Assembly (NCBI RefSeq): GCF_002161805.1
Contig: NZ_NFIP01000009.1
Location: 1-64,000, forward strand
DNA: 64,000 bases
Direction: 5' to 3'
Origin: Collinsella sp. An307
Lineage (GTDB): Bacteria > Actinomycetota > Coriobacteriia > Coriobacteriales > Coriobacteriaceae
Shown: positions 1 to 8,039 of the stretch, one piece after another
Layout of the letters: each line of letters opens with the position of its first letter
Numbering within the stretch: the stretch's first letter is position 1
The notes under the pieces: model-generated
What the model saw: only the letters and a program-made list of their open reading frames with translations
The model's database searches: none
What the model was told of the DNA's origin: nothing
Program-made: the position numbers and the translations under genes

Positions 1-124
1 GCGCGAAAACTCGAGGCCCCTCCGGGGTTTCGCTTGTCTCCCTTGCGCCCGCAGGGGCAGTCGGCGGGAAACGGGTCACGAGGCGGGGCGAAAGGGGCTC
101 CGCCGAACGACGAAGGAGGTCGAA

Positions 125-520
125 ATGAAGAATCTGAAGGAACGCGCAATCAAGGCAGCAAAGCTCTTCCTCGAGCGCCGCGGCTACGAGGTCGTCGAAA
201 CGGGCTGGAAGTGCCCGGCGGGCGCGATCGACGTGGTGGCGATGGAGGACGATATCCTCGTGCTCGTTGAAGTGTCGGCGAGAACCGCCGCCGAGGGAGG
301 CTTCCCGGAGAGCAGTGGCCCCAAAGACCGCGGGCGCCGCGAGACTGCCGCCATCGCGTACCTGGCGGAGCATGAGGGCGTCGACCGCCCTGTCCGCTTC
401 GACAACGTGAGCCTGGTGGTCCTCAGCGAGGGCAAAGCCTTCCTCCGCCACCACATCAACGCCCTCTCCGACGCGATTCCGGACGTTGCCGGTAACGCGC
501 TTCCCTCAGGGGTCGTCTAA
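125..520 (+). CDS. YraN/UPF0102-family protein with altered nuclease motif
   Basis: This 131-residue protein has the layout of the YraN (UPF0102) family, a small PD-(D/E)xK-like fold related to Holliday-junction resolvases. The N-terminal helix (about residues 3-17) is followed by the strand-turn-strand core containing AIDVVA and LVLVEVS. In typical members the core reads GEID followed by VEVK; here the first Glu is Ala and the Lys is Ser, so nuclease activity is doubtful. The start is well set by AAGGAGG about five bases upstream of the ATG. The gene precedes the Hachiman pair in the same direction, about 110 bases away, but its GC-rich codon use differs sharply from those genes. The family call is fairly secure; its role here is unknown. 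Confidence 0.75.
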   Translation: MKNLKERAIKAAKLFLERRGYEVVETGWKCPAGAIDVVAMEDDILVLVEVSARTAAEGGFPESSGPKDRGRRETAAIAYLAEHEGVDRPVRFDNVSLVVLSEGKAFLRHHINALSDAIPDVAGNALPSGVV

Positions 521-629
521 GACCTCCTGGCTCCTCTCGAGAGAGCCTCGGCCGTCAGGCTGGGGCTCTCCATCGTCTCGAGCGTTACCTTATCGCTTTG
601 CGGGTTGGCGTCCTCGAAATCGCTTCACG

Positions 630-1580
630 ATGCACGAACGAACGTCTAGTCCGATCACCATGGAATATAATTTCGCTATATACGATTTGCGGCATGGGCG
701 ATTGGAGGAGCATTTGGCGATAGCCGATCCATCTGCACCAATCAATAGAGACAATATCCGGGATCTTCCTCGACCGAGCTATATTAAGTGGCTTCTGCGC
801 GAGAAGAAACATGTTCCCGGGATTCCAACCGACTGCTATTTTCTTGATTGGACTATTGACGAAGCCGAACTTGAGGCTTGGGCCCTTCACGTAAGAAGGC
901 ATTACGTTCGTGACGACGAACTGCTCGAAGACAGCTCATTTAACGAGATGAGCGTAGAAGACTATCTCTCAACATTATGCATTCCGATGCGCTACGAGCG
1001 AGACAAGCGCGGACCGGCGGTCCGGGCTGGCGATTTCGCCGAAATTGTCGTTAGCGACTTGCTGCAGTTCATCGAGGGGTTAAGCGTTCCCCGATACAAA
1101 CAAATCGAGAGAACCAATCCGAACATATCCGATCCAGGATCGGACGTAGTCGCATACAAAGTCGATGATCCCGGCAACCCGCAAAGAGACGACCTTCTGC
1201 TTGTTGTTGAAGTCAAAGCGAAGCTGACGGGTTCGGTGAAACTAGAGGAAGTTATTAAAAACGCCGGCGAGCATTCAAAGAAGGATGAGCCCGGTGAGGA
1301 TTTTAGGGTCCCGTTTTCATTGAAGGCTATCGGAAAGCGAAGTAGGGCGGCGGGCGATGACCTCACTGCTTTGGAATGCAGGAGGCTTATGAACCTCACG
1401 GAGTATCCCCTTACTTTCAAAAGGGGCTCTGCGGTTATGGTTTCGCTGGAAGACGTCACCGCCCTCGAGGGCTATTCCCTTGAGTCCTTAGGGCTTTCGA
1501 AAGACGAGAGGCTGATTGTGGTCCACGGAAGCAAACTGATGGAACTAGTGCATAGCGTTTACGACAGGTGCGTGAAATGA
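630..1580 (+). CDS. hamA: HamA, DUF1837 nuclease-like subunit of Hachiman anti-phage system
   Basis: I assign this to HamA (DUF1837), the effector partner of the Hachiman defence system. Three segments fit a PD-(D/E)xK nuclease core: GDFAE with Glu at about residue 138, SDVVAYK with Asp at about 172, and VVEVKAK with Glu194 and Lys196 (numbering from this start). In known Hachiman systems HamA is held by the HamB helicase and degrades DNA on infection; activity here is inferred. The stop overlaps the start of hamB (ATGA), so the two are translationally coupled. The start is uncertain: ATG at 630 or 660 both lack a clear ribosome site, and reading upstream from 486 gives GC-rich, non-coding-like sequence. 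Codon use is AT-richer than the neighbours, which suggests horizontal acquisition. Confidence 0.85.
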   Translation: MHERTSSPITMEYNFAIYDLRHGRLEEHLAIADPSAPINRDNIRDLPRPSYIKWLLREKKHVPGIPTDCYFLDWTIDEAELEAWALHVRRHYVRDDELLEDSSFNEMSVEDYLSTLCIPMRYERDKRGPAVRAGDFAEIVVSDLLQFIEGLSVPRYKQIERTNPNISDPGSDVVAYKVDDPGNPQRDDLLLVVEVKAKLTGSVKLEEVIKNAGEHSKKDEPGEDFRVPFSLKAIGKRSRAAGDDLTALECRRLMNLTEYPLTFKRGSAVMVSLEDVTALEGYSLESLGLSKDERLIVVHGSKLMELVHSVYDRCVK

Positions 1581-4500
1581 TATTCGGTAGAAGATCGGAA
1601 CGAGGGTTGAAATACGCTCGAACCAGGGCAAAGATCGATGAGTTCATGGTGGACTCCGACGAAATGCCGGAATTCGCATTCGACTCTGACACCCTTTGCT
1701 TCGAAAGCGTTCTAGCAATTTCCGACGCTTTGGATCTTCTTTCGGAAAAAGGCGAGCTGGATGACGGACCCAAAAGAGATCTGTCCTATACGGCCTCTTT
1801 CCTCAATGCCGCCGCAAATGAAAATAGGCACGCTAAAAAAGCCGACAGCTACTGGGCTTTGGCTTGCACGGCATACTTCCTTCTCGGAAACTACGGAAGC
1901 TCAAAATTTGCTCTGAGTAGAATAAGCTCGAAGGACGTGTTGGGGCACAACGCACGTCTCTTTTTAAGCATAATAGACTACCTGTTCAACTGCGCAAAAG
2001 ACGAATCGTTTCCGCTTTCCCTTTTTGTCTCATATATGGAAGGGCGCTTTGAAGACAAGCGGGAAGTGGCTGAAGAGGTGAGACAGAATCTGACCGAGGA
2101 CAACGCAGCAGATAGCTTTTTTGCCGACGTCGTCAGCACTTGCACAGCCCTCTCCATGGAGTATGCTGCGGCAACTCTTCTTCCTCGTTATTCGGGGATA
2201 CCCCTAAGTTCCTGGGAGCCGTCTCTAAAATCGAACAAGTTCGGAAAGCTCTTATGGCAAGCGCAACAGCGGATCGGGGAAAAGGGTGCTTTTGCGGGCA
2301 AGGATCTCTTCATTCAGCTTCCGACGGGATCCGGGAAAACCAAGAGCATCGAGCTGATTATTCGATCGAGGATTCTTGCGGGAGGCTGCGACACTTCGAT
2401 TGTCGTTGCTCCGCTAAGGGCCCTTTGCTCCGAAATCTCCAAAGATTTGGAAGACAGCCTGGGTGACGTGGCGTGCGTTCATCATGCGAGCGACATCTTC
2501 GAACTGGACGGTTGGCTTAATCTGGGTGATTCCAAGCCGGAAGTGCTTGTCTTCACCCCGGAAAAGCTGTCATTTGTGCTCCATCATTCCGAATTGAGGG
2601 CAACGGATATTGACCTATTCGTATTCGACGAATCGCATCTGATTGACAATGCGTCGCGAGGGCCCTCGTATGAACTGCTATTGGCAGAAATAATAGCGGC
2701 AAAGGAAAATGCCCAACTCGTCTTAATTTCCGCAGTGACATCGAATCCGGACAGGTTATCCGAATGGGCGTTCTCCGACCCCTCAAGATGTACCACTGGA
2801 GATGGGATCGAGTCCACGGAAAAGACGATAGGGTTTCTCTCCCGTAATACGGGCAGCATAGACTTCTTTCAATACGGAGGTTCTGCAGATCTGAATTATT
2901 TCCTCCCTTATCATATATCGGCTCTCACTCTTCCTTCGCCATCGCACGACGGAACGACAACGCAATTCCCCGACTTGAAGGCATCTGCCAAAAGACGGAA
3001 ATCGGGCGACCTGGCTTTGTTCTACTCAATACGGTTGGCCCACGGGGGGCCGGCCGCCATCTTCATACCTCAACGCAGCAACGTCTGGGCTTTTCATGAA
3101 CGTATAGCAGAATTAGCCTCCTTCGGTCTTGATTTCTCCCGGATTACCTCGCTTAGCGATCCCGAGGAGTTGGAGAGAATTGCGCGGTTGTTCGCATTGC
3201 ACTACGGAGAGCATTGCGCCTTCTCGAAAAGCGCATCATCGGGAATACTCCCGCATTTCGGCACTCTCCAAGGCGCGCTCAAGCAGGCCATTGAACACGC
3301 TATGAGAACCGGGGCCGTGAGATGCGTCTCATGCACTTCCACGCTGGCGCAGGGCGTCAACCTTCCTATTCGATATCTGCTGGTTACGGACAGGTCAAAC
3401 GGTTTCGAAAACACCACTGTAAGGGACTTCCAGAATCTTATCGGGAGGACTGCACGCGCCGGAAAATACAGCGAAGGAAGCATCATTGTTTGCGATGTCG
3501 ATTTGGAGAACCAGCGTGCAAGAAGAGCTTACCGAAGGCTGTTCGAGGCTTCTGCAGTAGAAAAATGCGAGAGCGCGATACTCAGTTTGTTCGAAGATGT
3601 GACGTTGTGGGACAGGAAAGTGAAACGAAGGGTGAAAGGCTCGGATATAGCCAACTTCATTTTGGAGCATTTCGACGACGGCGACCTCGAATCGAAGCTC
3701 GTCGACGCTCTGGCATCAGCCTTCAGATGCGCGCCTGAGAAAATTAGCAGGAACGTTTCTGAGAAAATCACCTCGCTTGAAGCAGTGGAAAACTACGTTG
3801 CCAACATGGCGGATGCAAAAGGCGAGCAAATGTCGGAAACTAAAACGATTTGCTCGAACACGTATGCCTATTTCTGCATGGACGATGACAAGCAAGAGCT
3901 TCTGATTAAACTCTTTGAAGCAATCTACGACCACTTCGAAGAGCAGGATGGCGAGCAGAGGATTGCGATGGTGGCGAAAACCCAAGCGGGAATTCGTAAG
4001 TCGACCGCGCTGCGAAATTGGATAGTTACGGAAGAATGCTCCTCTTTCTTGAAAGGCGGCTGCAGCAACCTTGCGCTGCTCGTCGATGCGTTTTTCGATA
4101 TTGAGCATCCGAATCATCAAAAATGGTTGACTGCTCAAGGGCTTGCCGCTATTGCCCGCATGTGGATAGAGGGCGCGAACATTGAGTCAATCCTCGCACA
4201 GGTTGAAAACGATTGCGCCTCGTCGAAGCGAAGCCGTCCGAGCTTAGAATCGATCAGCAAGGTCACCGCAGAAACCGTAAGCTATGATTTGTCCCATTTC
4301 GTCTCGCAGGTTAGTGACGCCTCGTCGATTGTTCTCGGAACCAAAGAGCACGAAGAAAACCTTCTTGCACTCCAAAAGCGTTTAAAATACGGCGTGAGCG
4401 GGATGGTAGAAGCCCAGCTTTGCGAAGAGCTCTTTGACGACAGACTGGTTGTCAAAGAGATCGCCGCTGTTTTAGGGCCGTCTGCAACGAATAGAAGTGT

Positions 4501-4603
4501 GGCCTTAAAACTGAATGCCTTGATAAAACGAGCGCAGATCGAACATGTATTGGAGCCCTATCCCACCTTACTGATGAATCGTTTCCGAACCTGGCTAGCG
4601 TAA
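1577..4603 (+). CDS. hamB: HamB, superfamily 2 helicase of Hachiman anti-phage system
   Basis: This 1008-residue protein is a superfamily 2 helicase that matches HamB by domain content and by its partner gene. Visible motifs are Walker A PTGSGKT (about 249-255), a DEAD-like box DESH (351-354), and a motif VI QNLIGRTAR (about 619-627) that places the two RecA-like domains in the middle of the protein. About 240 residues precede the helicase core and about 350 follow it; the latter probably bind HamA and DNA. I chose the ATG at 1577 because it overlaps the hamA stop as ATGA and has AGGTG at a good distance; a GTG at 1568 is possible. The gene ends at the start of a GC-rich mobilization region. 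Confidence 0.87.
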   Translation: MIFGRRSERGLKYARTRAKIDEFMVDSDEMPEFAFDSDTLCFESVLAISDALDLLSEKGELDDGPKRDLSYTASFLNAAANENRHAKKADSYWALACTAYFLLGNYGSSKFALSRISSKDVLGHNARLFLSIIDYLFNCAKDESFPLSLFVSYMEGRFEDKREVAEEVRQNLTEDNAADSFFADVVSTCTALSMEYAAATLLPRYSGIPLSSWEPSLKSNKFGKLLWQAQQRIGEKGAFAGKDLFIQLPTGSGKTKSIELIIRSRILAGGCDTSIVVAPLRALCSEISKDLEDSLGDVACVHHASDIFELDGWLNLGDSKPEVLVFTPEKLSFVLHHSELRATDIDLFVFDESHLIDNASRGPSYELLLAEIIAAKENAQLVLISAVTSNPDRLSEWAFSDPSRCTTGDGIESTEKTIGFLSRNTGSIDFFQYGGSADLNYFLPYHISALTLPSPSHDGTTTQFPDLKASAKRRKSGDLALFYSIRLAHGGPAAIFIPQRSNVWAFHERIAELASFGLDFSRITSLSDPEELERIARLFALHYGEHCAFSKSASSGILPHFGTLQGALKQAIEHAMRTGAVRCVSCTSTLAQGVNLPIRYLLVTDRSNGFENTTVRDFQNLIGRTARAGKYSEGSIIVCDVDLENQRARRAYRRLFEASAVEKCESAILSLFEDVTLWDRKVKRRVKGSDIANFILEHFDDGDLESKLVDALASAFRCAPEKISRNVSEKITSLEAVENYVANMADAKGEQMSETKTICSNTYAYFCMDDDKQELLIKLFEAIYDHFEEQDGEQRIAMVAKTQAGIRKSTALRNWIVTEECSSFLKGGCSNLALLVDAFFDIEHPNHQKWLTAQGLAAIARMWIEGANIESILAQVENDCASSKRSRPSLESISKVTAETVSYDLSHFVSQVSDASSIVLGTKEHEENLLALQKRLKYGVSGMVEAQLCEELFDDRLVVKEIAAVLGPSATNRSVALKLNALIKRAQIEHVLEPYPTLLMNRFRTWLA

Positions 4604-4642
4604 TCTTTCGTTCTTAAGTCTCTTGGATTAAACAAAGCAAAG

Positions 4643-4686
4643 CAAGAGGCCTATTCCGTGTACACAGGTCCACGGAATAGCTCTTG
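4643..4686. repeat. inverted repeat upstream of mobC, possible oriT
   Basis: The arms CTATTCCGTG (4651-4660) and CACGGAATAG (4671-4680) pair perfectly around a ten-base loop. The stem extends outward with CAAGAG and CTCTTG, leaving a two-base bulge on the left. No T-tract follows, so it is a poor terminator. An inverted repeat just upstream of a MobC gene is the usual layout of an oriT, but no nick site is known for this one. Confidence 0.5.
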
Positions 4687-4886
4687 GCCGCCTCCGGGCG
4701 GCGGCTGCGGGACGCGCCGACGGCGCCTTCCCGGCGTCATCCGGAGCGCGACGAACCGTCCCCGTCCGGGGCGGCGTCCGCACGCGCCGCCTTCGGCTCC
4801 GCTACGCTCCGTGCGGGGGATCCCCCGCGCCCCTAGGGCGCCGGCCCGCCCCCGCGAACGGGGTTCGAGGAGGCGAGCCGGCGAAG

Positions 4887-5297
4887 ATGGAAAGGCACCC
4901 CAAGCAGCTCCACGTGAGGATGTCCGAGGCGGAGATCGCCTCGGCGAAACGGCTCGCGCGGGAGCTCGAGATGACGGTCTCGGACCTCTTGCGGGTCCTC
5001 CTGCAGCTTCCCGCCGAGGCCGTCCGCGGGGGCGGCTCCCTCGTGGTCGTCGACCGCACGACTGCGGCGAGGATATCCCGCGAGATGACGCGCTGGGGCC
5101 ATCATTACAACCAGGCGGTGCACGCGCTCAACGCCATCGCCTACTACCTGAGGTCCAACGACATGGACGCCCCCGAGGTCATGGAGGAGCTCGCGCGGGC
5201 GGAGCGCACCCTGGCGGGGATGCAGCCCGGGATCGAATCCCTCCGCAAGGAGGTTTCCGCGCTGAGCGGGAGCGTGATCGCCGCGCTGGGGAGGTGA
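4887..5297 (+). CDS. MobC-like plasmid mobilization relaxosome protein
   Basis: This 136-residue protein has the form of MobC relaxosome accessory proteins. The N-terminal 45 residues (HVRMSEAEIASAKRLARELE and following) look like a ribbon-helix-helix DNA-binding unit. The MobC segment with RWGHHYNQAVHALNAI lies near residues 70-85. Such proteins bind oriT and help the relaxase nick one strand. The ATG at 4887 is supported by a purine-rich GAGGAGGCGAG upstream. The next gene begins six bases after the stop, where a relaxase gene is normally found; instead there is a damaged nucleotidyltransferase-like gene. The region is therefore read as a remnant of a mobilizable element. No relaxase was found in the window. 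Confidence 0.8.
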   Translation: MERHPKQLHVRMSEAEIASAKRLARELEMTVSDLLRVLLQLPAEAVRGGGSLVVVDRTTAARISREMTRWGHHYNQAVHALNAIAYYLRSNDMDAPEVMEELARAERTLAGMQPGIESLRKEVSALSGSVIAALGR

Positions 5298-5302
5298 GCG
5301 GG

Positions 5303-5878
5303 ATGCCCATGCTCAAGGCCATCGAGGGAGGCCTCGTTCCCTGGGTCGCCTCCGGGCGCGACTCAGGGCGCCTTCACGGTGACGTGGACATTTCGCTTCG
5401 CATGGCCGACATGCCGGCCGTGCGCGCATGGCTCGCCGCCGAGGGCCTGTACAATCCCGCACTCGACTCGCTCAACCTCCCGTGCAACGCGGGCCACGGG
5501 GACTTCGGCGTCCATGCCGTGGCGGGCGGCGTGCTCGTGAGCTTCTGCCCGTTCCGCTTCGAGGGCGGCGATCTCCGCCAGCGCAACGCCGCGCTCGCGG
5601 CGACCGACGGCTTCGACGCCCTGCTCGAGGCGGTCGTTCCCTGCGTCGAGGAGGGCGACCTCTTCGAGGTGCGCGCGCTGCCGGGCGGCACCGTCATCGG
5701 CTGCGCCACGCTCGAGTCCGTCCGCGCGGCCAAGGTCGCGAGCGGGCGCGAGAAGGATGCGCACGACGTCGCCGAGATCGACCGCATCGGCTACGACCCC
5801 GCGCTACGCTCGAGTGGCGGCCGCCTACGGGGCCATGCGCATCGCATGCGTGGCACACGGGGAGTAGGCTGGCCGTAG
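5303..5878 (+). pseudogene. nucleotidyltransferase-like gene with relaxase-like N-terminus and C-terminal frameshift
   Basis: The reading frame gives 191 residues. The body resembles small-molecule nucleotidyltransferases: a HGDVDIS segment near residue 28 could supply metal-binding acids, and REKDAHDVAEI near residue 150 matches the C-terminal helix seen in lincosamide-type enzymes. The first nine residues (MPMLKAIEG) instead resemble the start of relaxases found after mobC in related elements, so the gene may be a deletion fusion. Near 5803 the frame is lost: in the third frame the protein would continue RYARVAAAYGAMRIACVAHG to a stop at 5866, which looks like a natural helix. Loss of two bases in a GCGCGC run would explain this. 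The function call is moderate and the break is visible in the sequence. Confidence 0.55.
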
Positions 5879-5952
5879 AGAGAAGCGGGGGGCGGGTCGC
5901 CACGGTCCGCCCCCATCGCCTCAGCATCGCGCCCCGCGCCTCCCGCCGGCGC

Positions 5953-6339
5953 CTACCTCACGAAAAGGCCGCCCTGTGACACCCCGTAGGCCACCACCAG
6001 GGCGAAGAGCGCCAGGACGACGTAGCCGACGACGAGGAACGCCCGCCAGGCCCTGAGCGCCGCCTCCTTGCCCCGCTCGACGTCCGAGTAGATCGAGGAG
6101 ATCTGCTTCTCGGACTCGTTGAGCGCGCGCACGTCGCCCACGTCGACGCCCCTCACGAGCTCGTCGAGGCTCATCTCGTAGTAGTCGGACAGGAGGACGA
6201 GCCGCTGGAAGTCGGGGTAGGACTGCCCGAGCTCCCACTTCGACACCGTCTGCCTCGAGACGCCGAGCTCGTATCCCAGCCGCTCCTGCGAGAGCCCCCG
6301 CTTCCTCCTGAGGTCGGCGAGCCTGTCGTTGAAGTTCAT
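5953..6339 (-). CDS. XRE-family helix-turn-helix regulator with C-terminal membrane segment
   Basis: This 128-residue protein starts with a Cro/C1-type helix-turn-helix (about residues 6-60, with LSQERLGYELGVSRQTVSKWE). A short charged linker follows, then one C-terminal hydrophobic segment (about residues 98-122, AFLVVGYVVLALFALVVAYG). Regulators with this plan are often membrane-tethered and sit next to transporters or stress genes. The start at 6339 has AAAGGAG seven bases upstream, which decides against longer upstream frames. It lies downstream of the broken DUF3795 gene on the same strand. Its targets are not known. The nearest candidate is its own upstream region. Confidence 0.85.
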   Translation of the reverse strand: MNFNDRLADLRRKRGLSQERLGYELGVSRQTVSKWELGQSYPDFQRLVLLSDYYEMSLDELVRGVDVGDVRALNESEKQISSIYSDVERGKEAALRAWRAFLVVGYVVLALFALVVAYGVSQGGLFVR

Positions 6340-6475
6340 GGTCGCTCCTTTCGGTCGGTCCTGCGGTCCGCACCGCCTTGGTGCGAGACCATGGAACCGC
6401 AGAGCGGGCCCTGGCGCCACCAACGACGGTTGGCGATCCGTCAACCAAAGGCGGCATTGGGCGAGGTTGCGGCGG

Positions 6476-6863
6476 CTAGGGCGCGGACACAGGGCGCCCG
6501 GTCTCGATGAATACAATCAGCTCCTCGAGGTCGTCGAAGTCGTCGTAGTCGCCCGTGATGCCCCCCGCGGTGGTAGACGACCCCCGCGGCCTCGTTCCGC
6601 TCGAGGCAGTCCAGGAGGTGCCCCTCTCCGAACCTGCGCGCGAACTCGCCGAAGGCGCGCGCCTTGAGCTGGGCTCCCGCCATGGCTTCGCAGACGCTCG
6701 AACACTCGTAGCAGTGCGCGATCCCCCGTCCCTTTGAGCACGACCTCACCTCGCAGGTGGCGGCGTCCGGGCAGGACTCGGACTCGCAGCCGTCGCACCC
6801 GTTGTTCTCCGAGCACAGGCAGCAGGCGAGCCCGCACCGCGCGATCCCCAGCTCTCTTCTCAT
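6476..6863 (-). pseudogene. DUF3795 cysteine-rich protein, frameshifted
   Basis: The N-terminal 100 residues carry the cysteine pattern of DUF3795 proteins (CGLACCLCSENNGCDGC, then CPDAATCEVRSCSKGRG and CYECSSVCEA), likely a zinc-binding fold. The start at 6863 is preceded by AAGGGGG. After YHRGG, at a run of six G on the coding strand (near 6560), the frame changes. With five G the protein would continue ITGDYDDFDDLEELIVFIETG to a stop at 6476-6478, a natural acidic end; with six it enters a frame rich in Arg and His. The gene is either mutated or miscalled at the homopolymer. It is divergent from the GyrI-like gene and shares 70 bases of upstream DNA with it. Confidence 0.75.
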
Positions 6864-6933
6864 GATGACCCCCTTGTTAACGAACGTATGTTCCTGTACC
6901 ATGATGCTACCACAAGCGAGGACGGAGGCCACG

Positions 6934-7644
6934 ATGGCGTACGACTTCAAGAGGGAGTTCCGCGACCTGTACCAGCCCAAGACCGCCCCGGCGCTCGTCG
7001 ACGTTCCGGCGATGACCTTCGCCGCCGTCGCCGGAGCGGGGGATCCCAACGAGGAGGGGGGCGCCTACAAGCGCGCCCTCGAGCTCCTGTACGCTTTCTC
7101 CTACACGGTCAAGATGTCGAAGATGGGCGACTGGCAGCCCGAGGGCTACTTCGACTACGTTGTGCCGCCGCTCGAGGGCCTGTGGTGGGGCGGAGAGGGC
7201 GCGTTCGACGGGACGGGTGTCGCTGACAAGGCGGCCCTCTCGTGGGTGTCGCTCATCCGCCAGCCCGACTTCGTGACGCCCGGGACCCTCCCCGCGATTC
7301 GCGAGATGGCTGCCGAGAAGAAGCCCGACCTGGCGGGCGCCCTCGAGTCGGGCGAGCTCCGCCTCGTGCGGTTCTCGGAAGGGCGCTGCGCGCAGTCCAT
7401 GCACAGAGGCCCCTACGACGAGGAGGGCGCCACGATCTCGAAGCTCGCCGCCTTCATCGGCGCGCAGAGCCTTCGCCTCGACATCAGTGAGGTGGGAGGC
7501 TCGCGCCCGAGAGACATCCTCGGCGCGCTCGACTGCGACGGCGGCGTCCCCGCCGTCCGCCTCCACCACGAGATCTACCTGGGCGACCCCAGACGCACGA
7601 AGCCCGAGAACCTCAGGACCGTCATCCGGCACCCGGTAGCTTAG
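6934..7644 (+). CDS. GyrI-like small-molecule binding domain protein
   Basis: This 236-residue protein resembles the stand-alone GyrI-like (SOUL/AraC effector-type) family, a duplicated fold that binds small hydrophobic or cationic molecules. Typical elements are the N-terminal FKREFRDLYQPK, the VPAMTFAAVAGAGDPN stretch, the aromatic LWWGGEG near residue 95, and the late CAQSMHRGPYDEEGATI (about residues 152-168). No DNA-binding domain is attached. The start at 6934 is chosen because GGAGG lies just upstream and the family begins at this Met. It lies nine bases before an MmcQ/YjbR gene and the two may be co-transcribed. Members are often near stress or multidrug genes, and the ligand here is unknown. 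Confidence 0.8.
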   Translation: MAYDFKREFRDLYQPKTAPALVDVPAMTFAAVAGAGDPNEEGGAYKRALELLYAFSYTVKMSKMGDWQPEGYFDYVVPPLEGLWWGGEGAFDGTGVADKAALSWVSLIRQPDFVTPGTLPAIREMAAEKKPDLAGALESGELRLVRFSEGRCAQSMHRGPYDEEGATISKLAAFIGAQSLRLDISEVGGSRPRDILGALDCDGGVPAVRLHHEIYLGDPRRTKPENLRTVIRHPVA

Positions 7645-7652
7645 GGACGACC

Positions 7653-8036
7653 ATGGACCTCTCGCGCATAGACGCCCGCCTGCTCTCGCGCTCCGGCGCA
7701 ACCAAGGACCTCCACGAGAAGTGGGGCTGGATGGTCTACTGGGTGGGCGGAAGGCAGTTCGCCTGCGAGTTCACCGCCTCTCCCGACGCCAAGCCGCCCT
7801 ACGCGGGGCGCCACCTGCTCTCGCTCAAGTGCGACCCCGACCGCATCCTGGAGCTGCGCGCCGAGCACCCGGGCGCGGTGCTGCCCGGCTACTACTCCGA
7901 CGGTCGCACGTGGGTCTCGGTCGACCTTGACGCCGATTTGTCTGAGAAGCTCATGCTCGACCTCTGCGACATGAGCTACGACCTCGTCTTCGCCAAGCTG
8001 CCCAAGCGCGTGCAGCGGGAGGTCGCGGGCGAGTAG
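7653..8036 (+). CDS. MmcQ/YjbR family protein
   Basis: A 127-residue protein of the MmcQ/YjbR (DUF419) family, a small alpha/beta fold once proposed to bind DNA. Family features are the central SLKCDPDRILELRAEHPGAV segment (about residues 52-72), the GYYSDGRTWVSVDLD segment, and the C-terminal helix in which LCDMSYDLVFAKLPK occurs. The length is normal. It starts nine bases after the GyrI-like gene and its end nearly meets the convergent lipoprotein gene (three bases apart). The biochemical role of the family is not firmly established, so only the family assignment is claimed. Confidence 0.85.
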   Translation: MDLSRIDARLLSRSGATKDLHEKWGWMVYWVGGRQFACEFTASPDAKPPYAGRHLLSLKCDPDRILELRAEHPGAVLPGYYSDGRTWVSVDLDADLSEKLMLDLCDMSYDLVFAKLPKRVQREVAGE

Positions 8037-8039
8037 GCG

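Noticed and set aside
486-629. Longer start for hamA at 486
   Set aside because: The added 48 residues come from GC-rich sequence unlike the rest of the gene and overlap the YraN-like gene; no ribosome site is visible.
4658-5300. Long plus-strand frame before and through mobC
   Set aside because: It is Arg- and Pro-rich and only reflects GC bias; the mobC frame has a proper ribosome site and family match.
6864-6933. Palindromic operator between DUF3795 and GyrI-like genes
   Set aside because: GTTAACGAACGTATGTTC has partial symmetry only and no convincing arms.
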